Below are positions 50,770 to 59,853 of a stretch of 64,000 bases of DNA, piece after piece (position 1 is the first letter of the stretch; each line of letters begins with the position of its first letter). The stretch is from Pseudomonadota bacterium (GTDB lineage Bacteria; Pseudomonadota; Gammaproteobacteria; Xanthomonadales; Rhodanobacteraceae): NCBI GenBank assembly GCA_021818335.1, contig JAKAEJ010000001.1, forward strand, positions 1-64,000, read 5' to 3'. The notes under the pieces were generated by a model, which searched no databases, was not told where the DNA came from, and worked only from the letters and a program-made list of their open reading frames with translations. Both the position numbers and the translations under genes were made by a program.

Positions 50770-52112
50770 CAGCCGGGAGTCATCCGGTAATGCTGCATCC
50801 GCCTATAGAGCGCCTGCCGCGAGAGGCCAAGCCGTTGCGCGGCCCGCGCGATGACGCCGCCGCTCAGACGCAACGCTTCCTCGATCGCCGCCCGGCCTGG
50901 CTCTTCGAGATCGCGCGCGCCTTGGGCTCGTTCTGCCAGCACAGGCAGCGCGAGATCCGTGGCTCGCACGAGCCCATCGCGGCACAGAAGACGCGCCCGC
51001 TCGAGGACATTGCGCAACTCGCGCACGTTCCCTGACCAGCGATGCGCCAACAGTGCGTCGCGGGCTTCATCGTCAAGCGCGCAAGCGCCTCCGAGAAAGT
51101 GTTCGGCCAGCGGCAGCACATCGTCGTGGCGGGCCGAAAGAGGCGGCAAGGAAATTTCTATGACGTTCAGTCGATAGTACAGATCTTCGCGGAATTGCCC
51201 TGCCCGGGCCATCGCACGCAGGTCGGCATTCGTCGCGCTGATGATGCGTACGCGCGCGCAGCGCGTACGACCTGACCCCAGGCGCTCGTATTGCCCGGAC
51301 TCGAGCACCCGCAGCAACTTGGCCTGGCTGGAGGGCGGCAGGTTGCCTATTTCGTCGAGAAAGAGCGTCCCCCCGTCTGCTTGCTCAAAACGGCCCTCAC
51401 GGGCACGAGTGATACCCGTATATGCGCCTGCCTCTGCACCAAACAACTCGGCTTCAATCAGGCTTTCCGGTAGTGCTCCGCAGTTGACGGCTACCATGGG
51501 ACCGCCGCGTACGGCTGAATTGGCGTGGACGATGTCGGCGATTCGCTCCTTCCCGGAGCCGTTGGGACCCGTAAGCAGGATCGGTACGGCACTGGGCGCA
51601 ACCTGGCAGACCAGCTCCAGAACCTGCAGCATTGCATCGGAAGCGAACACCAGACCACGGAGATCGCAGTGGGCTTCAAGCCTCTCGCGACGATCCCTGC
51701 GCATGCGCCGATGCTCTTCAAGTGCACGGTTGGCATCTGCAAGTTCGAGCAGGTTCTCAACCGTCGCCAACAGACGCGTGTCGTCCCATGGCTTGGAGAG
51801 GTAATCGGCAGCACCGGCATTGATCAGTCTGACGGCCGCATCCAGGCGGGTCCAGCCCGTCAGCAGGATCACCGGCAAATCGGGACGCCCGACGCGCAAA
51901 GCGTGGAATAGTGCCTAGCCCTCTGATCCAGATGTGGTGTCCCCGCTGAAATTCATGTCGGCGATGACAAGATCCACCGCTTCCTCGCGGAGCCGATTGA
52001 GCCCCGCCTCGGGTGTCGGCGCGCCCAGTGTCCGGATTTCGTGCAGGGCGAACAGCGTGGTTAGCGCGTCAATCACGGCCGCATTGTCGTCAACGACGAG
52101 AACTGTGCGCAT
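50769..52112 (-). pseudogene. NtrX-like sigma54 response regulator with an in-frame TAG at 51915-51917 in the REC domain
   Basis: MRTVLVVDDN...VIADMNFSGDTTSGSEG-*-ALFHALRVGRPDLPVILLTGW continues in the same frame; AAA+ and Fis-type HTH intact. Confidence 0.85.
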
Positions 52113-52122
52113 CACGCGATGC

Positions 52123-52791
52123 CTAGGGATGGGCGCGCACGGTGGACAAGAGGGCGAAGGCACCACCCCATGCGATCTGCGCACCGATGCAAAGAAGTAT
52201 GAACGAGATCAGTTGCTGCACGCCATTGAACGCACTTCGCGGGAGCATGCGCCCCAACTTCGGGGCGTACCGATAGCACACGTACACCAGCGCGGCTAGC
52301 AACGAGGCGCCCAGCAGGATGCCGACGTGCGCCAGCAGCGTGGCCTGAATACTGTGCCGCGTGGCCTGTGCTGAAAGCGTCAGCACCACAACGATGGTGC
52401 CGGGCCCGACGGTCAGGGGAAAGGTAAACGGGTAGAACGCACGCTCGAGTACCGCCTCTTCGTCGCTCGCACCGGGCGTAGGGGCCGCCTCCTTGCCTCC
52501 GGAACTCAGCATTTTCCACCCCATTGCCGCGAGGGTCAGCCCACCCCCCACCTGCACAACCGGGAGTGAAATCCCGAAGAACCGCAGGATCCCCTGGCCG
52601 AGCAGTTCAGTGACCAGGATGAATACCAGCATCATCACCGTGACCCGCAGCGCCAGGCGCCTGAAAACCGGCTCGGGTGCCTCGCCCACCATACCCAGGA
52701 TGATCAGGGCGGTGCCGACAGGATTGATGACCGGCAGCAATGCCGCGAATGCGAGCGGCAGCGTATCCAGTTCGTGCAGAATGTGCTCCAT
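52123..52791 (-). CDS. MarC/NAAT family membrane protein
   Basis: LLPVINPVGTALIIL, FTFPLTVGPGTIVVVLTLS. Confidence 0.92.
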   Translation of the reverse strand: MEHILHELDTLPLAFAALLPVINPVGTALIILGMVGEAPEPVFRRLALRVTVMMLVFILVTELLGQGILRFFGISLPVVQVGGGLTLAAMGWKMLSSGGKEAAPTPGASDEEAVLERAFYPFTFPLTVGPGTIVVVLTLSAQATRHSIQATLLAHVGILLGASLLAALVYVCYRYAPKLGRMLPRSAFNGVQQLISFILLCIGAQIAWGGAFALLSTVRAHP

Positions 52792-53210
52792 CAGCCAGCC
52801 GCAGCTCGCGCAAGTTCCGTGAAAACCTGAACCAGCAGCGCCACCTGCATGACCATACCGAGCGCGAATGCGGGACCGCGCTTGGCTGCGTCGCGGAGGT
52901 AAGACGCCACGTACCAGGCCCGGGCGACCAGCCAGACCGCTCCAAACATCGCGGCAAGTCGGACATCCCCCAACCACGCCGCGAGTGCGAAAGTGGGCAG
53001 GAACATGAGCGCGGCCTCCTGTGTATTGGCCTGCACCCGGAAAGCACGATCGAACGCCGGATGACCGCCGGTAGCGGGTGCGCGGATGCCGTACTTTCCG
53101 CGCGCTCGCGCGACGACGACGGCCGTCACCAGCAGAAGGACGACGGTGAGTGCAACGATCAAGGCTGCCAGCAGCATGGTGGCCATTCCCCATTGGTTGG
53201 CGATCAGCAT
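52791..53210 (-). CDS. MAPEG family protein
   Basis: RVQANTQEAALMFLPTFALAAWLGD; ATGA overlap with marC-like gene. Confidence 0.88.
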   Translation of the reverse strand: MLIANQWGMATMLLAALIVALTVVLLLVTAVVVARARGKYGIRAPATGGHPAFDRAFRVQANTQEAALMFLPTFALAAWLGDVRLAAMFGAVWLVARAWYVASYLRDAAKRGPAFALGMVMQVALLVQVFTELARAAAG

Positions 53211-53333
53211 AACCGGCTTGCGGTCGGGTGCATGCTGGTTGGCCAGGGAACGTCCAATTGGAACCGCGAAGCGAAGGTGCGGTCTGAATCCTTATCCACG
53301 GACTCCGGCGACCCGGCCATCGGGAGTAAACAC

Positions 53334-53552
53334 ATGTTCGGTATGACGACCGCGGCATTGCTATGGGGTACGGTATTCGGCGCGATTGGCACAGGCTACT
53401 TCGTCTACGGCAAGCGGCAGGGCGAAGCACTGTGGCTGATCAGCGGCCTGCTTCTCGGGGGCGCCATGTTCTTCGTCTACAGCTCAGGTTGGGTCATCGT
53501 CGTGGGCCTGCTGCTGACGCTGCTGCCGTGGATCTGGCGGCGTTTCACCTGA
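53334..53552 (+). CDS. small two-TM membrane protein (72 aa)
   Basis: MFGMTTAALLWGTVFGAIGTGYFVYGKRQGEALWLISGLLLGGAMFFV... Confidence 0.65.
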   Translation: MFGMTTAALLWGTVFGAIGTGYFVYGKRQGEALWLISGLLLGGAMFFVYSSGWVIVVGLLLTLLPWIWRRFT

Positions 53553-53576
53553 TCCATCCGCGCTTGCCTCCGACGT

Positions 53577-55013
53577 TCAGGCCGCGTGGCGCAGTGTCGC
53601 GCGCAGCGCATCCAGCCACCGCACGACGCGCGCGACCAGATGCGCATCGAGCACGTCACCGGGCTGCGGCATGACACAGGCGATCGCCCTGCCCGTGCAG
53701 CGGGTCAGATCGTGGGTCATGTCGGGGAACTGCGCCAGCGTCGCCTGCGGCGCAGCGCGTGCGAGGCGCTGGCCATTGCCCGGCAACACCTGTACATCCT
53801 TGCCGCCCTGCGTGATCAGCATGGGCACATGTATGGCGCGCGCGAGTTGCGCCGGGTCGACGTCGATTTCGCTGCGCAGCAGAGCCGCGGCGGGGGCAAA
53901 CAGCCGCGCGAACGGATTGCGCGCCAGCGCGCCGCTCAGGCTCAGGCTGACGCCATGACTGTGCCGAATGGCGGCCAGCGTCGCGGCGATCTGCGCGCGT
54001 TCCCGCGCGATCTGCGCGGGGCTCGCGCCGCGCAACCTGGCTTCGGCGATGGCCTGGCCTGCGATGATCCGCGCCAAGGGCTTGCCCGGACCTTCCAGCG
54101 AAATCACGCCGGCGATCTTCAAGCCAGGCGCTGCGGCCAGCGCGATCAAACCGCCTTCGGAATGGCCCGCGAGGACGATTTCGTGCGGATCGATCGCTGG
54201 CTGCCGTGCCAGCCAAGTCACCAGGTCGCGCGTGTTCTGCACATAAGTCGCCAGCGTCACGTCGTTGCCATTGCCGGTGCTCGGCGCCAGGCCCAGCTTG
54301 TTGTAGCGCAATACGGCGTAGTCCTTGCACGTCAGGTCGTAGGCTAGTTGCTGATACATGGAGTTGCCCAGCGCGCCAGGCGCATTGCCGTTTTCGTCGA
54401 CCGGCCCGGAACCCGGCAACAGCAGCACCGCCGCAAACGGACCGGCCCCGTCGCGCGGCAATGTGAGCGTGCCGCGCAACACCGCGCCGGTCGAATCCAC
54501 CGCGACCGGCTGCGCACGCAGGCATGCTGCCTGCCGCGCCAGACGCGCGGCCACGGCGCCGGCGGGCTGCAGTGCTGTCCGGCTCAGCGCCACTGGCACG
54601 ATGTGCAATCCGGCCAAGTCGCCGCGCGCGTCGTAGCTGAACAGCAGGCCCAGCGTGGCGTGGCTGAAGCGCAGCGGCACCAGCACGTTGTGATACGGCG
54701 CTGGCGCCGATGCCGCGACGGCCGCGCCGTGGCCCTGATACGCGCCATTCTGCTGCTTCAACTGTTGCCACAGCTGATGCAGTTTTTCGGGCGGCAAACC
54801 CTGACGCATGGCCGCAGTGAAGCCATGCGTCGCCGCAACCCAGCGATCGGCTGCCAGCGCCGTGAGCATGGCCAGCGCCACTTGCGCATCGGGCACTGCG
54901 CGCGCCGTCGCGATCGCGACTGCCACTGGTTGCGCAACAGGCGCGGGCGCGTCGACGATCAGCGCCCATGCCAGCGACAGGCCAATTATCAGAGTGCGGT
55001 GCGGTTTCATCAC
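53577..55013 (-). CDS. secreted alpha/beta hydrolase with N-terminal DUF3887-like domain
   Basis: Signal peptide; LLPGSGPVDENGNAPG, VLAGHSEGGLIAL, ITQGGKDVQV. Confidence 0.88.
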   Translation of the reverse strand: MMKPHRTLIIGLSLAWALIVDAPAPVAQPVAVAIATARAVPDAQVALAMLTALAADRWVAATHGFTAAMRQGLPPEKLHQLWQQLKQQNGAYQGHGAAVAASAPAPYHNVLVPLRFSHATLGLLFSYDARGDLAGLHIVPVALSRTALQPAGAVAARLARQAACLRAQPVAVDSTGAVLRGTLTLPRDGAGPFAAVLLLPGSGPVDENGNAPGALGNSMYQQLAYDLTCKDYAVLRYNKLGLAPSTGNGNDVTLATYVQNTRDLVTWLARQPAIDPHEIVLAGHSEGGLIALAAAPGLKIAGVISLEGPGKPLARIIAGQAIAEARLRGASPAQIARERAQIAATLAAIRHSHGVSLSLSGALARNPFARLFAPAAALLRSEIDVDPAQLARAIHVPMLITQGGKDVQVLPGNGQRLARAAPQATLAQFPDMTHDLTRCTGRAIACVMPQPGDVLDAHLVARVVRWLDALRATLRHAA

Positions 55014-55046
55014 CTACCTCCTTGCAGGTTTGCCGAATTGCGCAAC

Positions 55047-55237
55047 TCAGCGCGCGCGCTGGAACACCAGGTGCACGCTGAGATCGGGGTTTTCTGCGTG
55101 CACGATCTGCAGAACGCCCAGCCCTCGCGCCCGGCGTCGTTCAATGCCGTCTGCAGCGCGTCGTCGGCGATGCCGCCGATGAAGGTGCGCTTGAGTCGGA
55201 TCACGCGATACTCGTAGCGGGTGTCGTTATCGGTCAT
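55047..55237 (-). pseudogene. DUF4177-like protein with apparent 1-nt frameshift near 55115
   Basis: Frame 1 MTDNDTRYEYRVIRLKRTFIGGIADDALQTALNDAGREGWA; then another frame VLQIVHAENPDLSVHLVFQRAR-stop. Confidence 0.75.
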
Positions 55238-55280
55238 CTCGGATGTTCCGATGCGGATCAAAAGAGGCCGCGGCGCAGAC

Positions 55281-55457
55281 TCAAGGCTGCGGCTTGCGCT
55301 TGCCTTTCGGCAGGCGTCCGGCCTGGCGCAGCGCCTCGCGCAGCACGTATTCGATCTGCGCGTTGAGGCTGCGCAACTCGTCGTCGGACCAGCGCTGCAC
55401 CGCCGCCATGATTTCGGCGTTGATGCGCAGTGGATAGGCTTTTTTAGCGTCGTTCAT
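55281..55457 (-). CDS. Arc/ribbon-helix-helix-like DNA-binding protein (58 aa; below ORF-track cutoff)
   Basis: Manual translation: [58 protein letters not shown]. Confidence 0.8.
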   Translation of the reverse strand: MNDAKKAYPLRINAEIMAAVQRWSDDELRSLNAQIEYVLREALRQAGRLPKGKRKPQP

Positions 55458-55815
55458 GCCGGCCTGGGGGTGAAACCGGATAACGCCGTGCGATGCGCGG
55501 CACGCCGATCACCAGCGCGATGACCATCAGCACCGCCGGCGTCGCCGTGGTCAGCGCCAGCCAGGGCACGATCTCGCGTGGCACGACGGCCAGCGCCGTC
55601 GAAGTTGCCAGCATCACCAGGCCCATCAGGTACAGCCAACGCGCCACATAGCGACCCACCGCGTGCTGCCCTTCGAGCGCGACCTGGTTCCAGTCGATGA
55701 TGCCGTGCGCCAGCCCGACCGGGCCGCCGCGCCGGATCAGGGCAACCACGATGAACAGCAGCACGCCCGTCAGCGCGAGCGGGAGTGCGTTGAGCAGGTG
55801 TGGCAGCGCCGTCAT
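55444..55815 (-). CDS. uncharacterised multi-TM membrane protein
   Basis: Hydrophobic 123-aa ORF between SPFH and RHH genes, overlapping the RHH start. Confidence 0.7.
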   Translation of the reverse strand: MTALPHLLNALPLALTGVLLFIVVALIRRGGPVGLAHGIIDWNQVALEGQHAVGRYVARWLYLMGLVMLATSTALAVVPREIVPWLALTTATPAVLMVIALVIGVPRIARRYPVSPPGRHERR

Positions 55816-55887
55816 GCCCCTGTCTCCGGGTAACGGCCCGATCGGCCGTGAACGCAGTGTCGTGTCCGGACGATCCGGGCGTGGTGC

Positions 55888-56754
55888 TCAGCCACTGTAG
55901 AGCGTGCCGGCGTTGACCACCGGCTGTGTGGCGCGATCGCCGCACAGCACCACCAGCAGGTTGGCGACGATGGCCGCCTTGCGTTCCGGGTCCAGCTCCA
56001 CCACGCCATCGACTTCGAGGCGCTTCAGCGCCATCTGCGCCATGCCCACCGCGCCCTCGACGATGCGCTCGCGCGCAGCGACGATGGCATTGGCCTGCTG
56101 CCGCTGCAGCATCACCTGCGCGATCTCCGGCGCGTAGGCCAGGTGGCTGATGCGCGCTTCGATCACCATGAGCCCAGCTTTCTCCAACCGCGCCTGGATC
56201 TGCTCGCGCAGGTGCTGGTTTACCTCCTCGCCGTGGCTGCGCAGCGAAGGGCGCTGGTCGTGCGAGTCGTAGGCGTAGTTTTGCGCCATCTGCCGCAGCG
56301 CCGACTCGCTCTGGATCTTCAGGAAGCTCTCGTAGTCCTGCACCTCGAACACCGCTTCGTAGGACTCGACCACCTGCCATACCACCACCGCGGCGATCTC
56401 GATGGGGTTGCCATCGGCGTCGTTGACCTTGAGCTTGTCGGAGTCGAAATTGCGCACGCGCAGGCTGAGCGCACGCCTGGAATAGAACGGATTGGTCCAG
56501 CGTAGTCCCGGCTCGCGCACGCTGCCGGCATAGCGCCCGAATAACTGCAGCACGCGCGCCTCGTTGGGCTGCACCTGGAAGAACCCGCCGAGCAGGAACA
56601 GCCACAGCACGCTCAACGCGACCGGCAGGACGATACCCGCAGGATCGGCGTCTTTCAGGACGGCGAACCACCACCATGCCAGCAGCAGGCCAGCAACGAT
56701 CAGCGCCAGCAGCGTGGCGATGCCCGGCAGCGAAAACCCCTTGCGTTCGTTCAC
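55888..56754 (-). CDS. SPFH/prohibitin-domain membrane protein (GTG start)
   Basis: Two N-terminal TMs; FFQVQPNEARVLQLFGRYAGSVREPGLRW...; RBS AAGGAGG. Confidence 0.9.
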   Translation of the reverse strand: MNERKGFSLPGIATLLALIVAGLLLAWWWFAVLKDADPAGIVLPVALSVLWLFLLGGFFQVQPNEARVLQLFGRYAGSVREPGLRWTNPFYSRRALSLRVRNFDSDKLKVNDADGNPIEIAAVVVWQVVESYEAVFEVQDYESFLKIQSESALRQMAQNYAYDSHDQRPSLRSHGEEVNQHLREQIQARLEKAGLMVIEARISHLAYAPEIAQVMLQRQQANAIVAARERIVEGAVGMAQMALKRLEVDGVVELDPERKAAIVANLLVVLCGDRATQPVVNAGTLYSG

Positions 56755-56781
56755 GGCGTCCTCCTTCGTTTCCTTTATATT

Positions 56782-56798
56782 GATATCACTTAGATATC
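56782..56798. promoter_or_regulatory. candidate operator GATATC-ACTTA-GATATC in the SPFH promoter
   Basis: Two GATATC copies 11 bp apart between plausible -35 and -10 elements of the SPFH operon. Confidence 0.5.
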
Positions 56799-56856
56799 GT
56801 TAATGCAAGCCCGTCGCGCTTGTCGGTCCAACCGGCGGTGCGGACGAGAACACTGG

Positions 56857-57070
56857 ATCCCGGCTCGGCGCTGCGCGCCGTCCGGGATGACGTCGAATGA
56901 GAGGGGCGCCTCCGGAGTTACGCCGAATGAGGAAATACACCGGCAGGGATGACCTCGAACGAGAGGAGCGCCGCTCAGGATGGCATCAGGAAGCGGGGGC
57001 GCTGTCCGCGAGGACACCAAATGGGAGGAGACGTCGGCAGGGATGACGTAATTGAGGGGCACGCCGTCCG
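56857..57070. repeat. palindromic (REP-like) element plus about six degenerate 30-33 bp tandem units
   Basis: Stem ATCCCGG..CGGCGC/GCGCCG.CCGGGAT; units near 56884, 56914, 56946, 56977, 57010, 57040 resembling GGGATGACNTCGAANGAGAGG. Confidence 0.75.
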
Positions 57071-57120
57071 CGGTGCACCTCCGGAAAATCGCAATGCGCT
57101 CGTCCCGAGCGCCGAGACGA

Positions 57121-58317
57121 TCAGCCCGGCGGCTCGGTGCACTCGATTTGGATGGCCGCGGCGGCGGCGCGCACCTTGGTGCGTGCCTGCTCCACGTCGA
57201 GCCCGCGCGCCAGCGTCACCGCCATGCGGCGGCGACCCTTGATCTCCGGCTTGCCGAAAATGCGCAACTGCGTATCCGGCTCGCGCAAGGCCTCGGCGAT
57301 GCCGTGGTAGCGCGGCGCACGACCGCCGCCCTCGGCCAGCACCGCGCAGGATGCGCTGGGGCCGAACGCGCGCAGCGCGGGAATGGGCAGGCCGAGAATG
57401 GCGCGCGCGTGCAGCGCGAATTCGGAAAGATCCTGCGACACCAGCGTCACCAGGCCGGTGTCATGCGGGCGCGGACTGACCTCGGAGAAGATCACCTCCG
57501 CGCCGCGCACGAAAAACTCCACCCCGAACACGCCGCGACCGCCCAGCGCGCCGGTGATGGCGGCCGCCTGCCGCTGCGCCGCGGCCAGGGCGGCCGCCTT
57601 CATCGCCTGCGGCTGCCACGACTCGCGGTAGTCGCCGTCCTCCTGACGATGGCCGACGGGGTCGCAGAACAGCGTGCCGCCGGCGTGGCGCACGGTCAGC
57701 AGGGTGATCTCGAAGTCGAATTCCACGAAACCCTCGACGATCACCCGCCCCTGTCCGGCACGGCCGCCCTGTTGCGCGTAGGCCCAGGCGCGATCGCGGT
57801 CGGCCGGACCTCGCACCACGCTCTGCCCCTTGCCGGAAGAACTCATCACCGGCTTGACCACGCAGGGATAGCACAGCGCATCCACCGCCGCGTCGAACTC
57901 GGCGCGCGTTCCGCAGAACCGGTAGGGCGAGGTGGGCAGGCCCAATTCCTCGGCGGCGAGGCGGCGGATGCCCTCGCGGTCCATGGTCAGCCGCACCGCG
58001 CGCGCGGTGGGCACCACGGCATAGCCCTCGGTCTCGAGCCGCTCCAGCGTGGGCGTGTGGATGGCCTCGATCTCGGGCACGATCAGCGCGGGGCGCTCGC
58101 TTTCGACCACGCGGCGCAGCGCGGCGCCGTCGAGCATGTCGATCACGTGGCTGCGGTGCGCCACCTGCATGGCCGGCGCGTGCGCGTAGCGATCCACCGC
58201 GATCACCTCGCAGGCCAGCCGCTGCAGCTCGATCGCCACCTCTTTGCCCAGCTCGCCCGCGCCCAGCAGCAGCACGCGGCACGCGGTGTCAGTATGTGGC
58301 GTACCGAAAGCGGTCAT
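57121..58317 (-). CDS. purT: formate-dependent phosphoribosylglycinamide formyltransferase
   Basis: [48 protein letters not shown]. Confidence 0.97.
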   Translation of the reverse strand: MTAFGTPHTDTACRVLLLGAGELGKEVAIELQRLACEVIAVDRYAHAPAMQVAHRSHVIDMLDGAALRRVVESERPALIVPEIEAIHTPTLERLETEGYAVVPTARAVRLTMDREGIRRLAAEELGLPTSPYRFCGTRAEFDAAVDALCYPCVVKPVMSSSGKGQSVVRGPADRDRAWAYAQQGGRAGQGRVIVEGFVEFDFEITLLTVRHAGGTLFCDPVGHRQEDGDYRESWQPQAMKAAALAAAQRQAAAITGALGGRGVFGVEFFVRGAEVIFSEVSPRPHDTGLVTLVSQDLSEFALHARAILGLPIPALRAFGPSASCAVLAEGGGRAPRYHGIAEALREPDTQLRIFGKPEIKGRRRMAVTLARGLDVEQARTKVRAAAAAIQIECTEPPG

Positions 58318-58384
58318 GGCGGAATCCGTTGCGGGCGAGGCCATGATTGTACGTGCGCCCACCCGCCGCCCCGCCCGGCCGCGC

Positions 58385-59275
58385 TCAATAACCGCCCAGT
58401 TTCACCAGCAGGTGCTTGGCCAGATGCCCGTGCAGCCAGCCGACGCCGCGCGCCAGATGCAGCACCACGAAGAACAGCAGCACGCCGCCCACCATCGAGC
58501 AAAGCAGCTGCCAGCCGTGCCAGAAATACTGCATGTTGTCGATAGTGACCGGCGCGATGCCGAACTGCTGCAGCACTGGTACGGCGACCAGACCCAGGCT
58601 CACCGCCAGACCGGTGACTGCCACGGTGAAGTACGCGATGCCGAGCGGCAGCATCAGCAGCAGATACAGGAGCGTGCCCCAGGTGCGCGGGTCGGTGAAC
58701 ATGGCGCCGATGCGCTTGAGCAGCGGCAGCTCACGCGCCGATGCGGCCGGGCGCCGCGGCATGCGCACGCCCAGCATCACCTCGACCAGACGCCCCTCGA
58801 CCAGCGCCAGCAGGCGCACGCTGGCGAAGAACAGGATGATGAACGGGATGCCGACGATCAGTATGGCAAGGCCCGCCGAGAGGCCGAGCCCGGTCACCGT
58901 CCAGGTGAAGTAGAAGATGCCGGTGGCCAGCGCCAGCAACATGTAGAACAGCGCGCCATAAGTACGCGCGTCGGCGATCACGCCGAAGAAGCGCGCCAGT
59001 GCCCCGCGCGGCGCCTGTGGCCGCGGCGGACGCAGCGCGCGCTGTACCTTGATTTCGGTGTCGCGGTAAATCTCCGCGACCTCTTCCGGTGCACCGTAGC
59101 TACCGGCCACGCGCGCCAACATCGCCGCTTCGGTTTGCTCGGGATGCTCGGCCAGTTCGCTGCGCAGGTGCTCCTCGGCGTCGAACAGCGCGTCCTGGAT
59201 CATGGCCGGATCGGCGCCGGTGAGCGCCGCGCGCAACTGCTGCAGGTATTCGGCGATAGTGTTGGGCGTGGTCAT
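58385..59275 (-). CDS. multi-TM DUF1700/putative-sensor-domain membrane protein
   Basis: [12 protein letters not shown]...[15 protein letters not shown]-terminus; duplicated TM modules; ATGA overlap with padR. Confidence 0.75.
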   Translation of the reverse strand: MTTPNTIAEYLQQLRAALTGADPAMIQDALFDAEEHLRSELAEHPEQTEAAMLARVAGSYGAPEEVAEIYRDTEIKVQRALRPPRPQAPRGALARFFGVIADARTYGALFYMLLALATGIFYFTWTVTGLGLSAGLAILIVGIPFIILFFASVRLLALVEGRLVEVMLGVRMPRRPAASARELPLLKRIGAMFTDPRTWGTLLYLLLMLPLGIAYFTVAVTGLAVSLGLVAVPVLQQFGIAPVTIDNMQYFWHGWQLLCSMVGGVLLFFVVLHLARGVGWLHGHLAKHLLVKLGGY

Positions 59276-59688
59276 GCGTGCTCCCCTCCAAGAATGGTGT
59301 CGACGATGCGCCGCGCTGCGCGCCAGCGCGTGGTGCATTGCGCCAGGGCCTCGCGGCCCAGCGCGGTGATCCGGTAGTAGCGGCGCGGCGGCCCACTCAG
59401 CGATGGCTGCACCTCGCTGCTCAGCAGGGCCGCCGCCTCCAGCCCGCGCAGCACCGGATACAGCGCACCCTGCTTGCCGGTGAGCGCAGCGCCGGCGTCG
59501 CGCTCCAGGCGCTTGGCGATCTGGTAGCCGTAAAGTGGCTCGCCGGCGGCAAGCACGCCCAGCAACGTCAGCGCGGTGATGCCCGAAGCCAGTTCCTTGT
59601 CGAACTTTCGCACGAAAGCTTCCACGCCATTGGCATCGGCCGTGCCGGGAGCCCTTTCGTTCGGATGTCGTTCGGCAGCCACGGTCAC
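59272..59688 (-). CDS. PadR-family transcriptional regulator (GTG start)
   Basis: LLGVLAAGEPLYGYQIAKRLE...GKQGALYPVLRGLEAAALL. Confidence 0.92.
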   Translation of the reverse strand: MTVAAERHPNERAPGTADANGVEAFVRKFDKELASGITALTLLGVLAAGEPLYGYQIAKRLERDAGAALTGKQGALYPVLRGLEAAALLSSEVQPSLSGPPRRYYRITALGREALAQCTTRWRAARRIVDTILGGEHA

Positions 59689-59698
59689 GGCACCTGCT

Positions 59699-59740
59699 CG
59701 CTAGATCGAACTCAATACTATTGTTATTCTCGATCTAGCG
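59699..59740. promoter_or_regulatory. perfect 11-bp inverted repeat upstream of padR (candidate operator)
   Basis: CGCTAGATCGA-N20-TCGATCTAGCG; arm centres 31 bp apart. Confidence 0.75.
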
Positions 59741-59795
59741 AACATGCCATAAGTCACGCCCGAGCAATGCCATTTCGATCCAGAGCGGAATCTTT

Positions 59796-59813
59796 CTGGC
59801 ATCCACCTGTCAC
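59796..59813 (+). promoter_or_regulatory. candidate Pho box upstream of the phosphoesterase
   Basis: CTGGCAT-CCAC-CTGTCAC; CAGAAT exactly 10 nt downstream; start codon 40 nt downstream. Confidence 0.65.
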
Positions 59814-59853
59814 AGACCCGTTGCAGAATTGCCCCGCAATCAGAGGACCGCTC

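Noticed and set aside
53656-54969. 437-aa and similar long ORFs in alternate frames of the hydrolase and SPFH genes (also 55454..56677)
   Set aside because: Off-frame, Arg/Gly-rich shadow ORFs; the hydrolase, membrane-protein and SPFH frames carry the real motifs.
56790-57062. 90-aa minus-strand ORF (VIPADVSS..., SFDVIPDGAQRRAGIQ)
   Set aside because: Translation of the palindromic/tandem repeat; treated as repeat, not gene.
57052-58545. 497-aa plus-strand ORF
   Set aside because: Antisense shadow of purT; Arg/His/Ala-rich translation without recognisable motifs.
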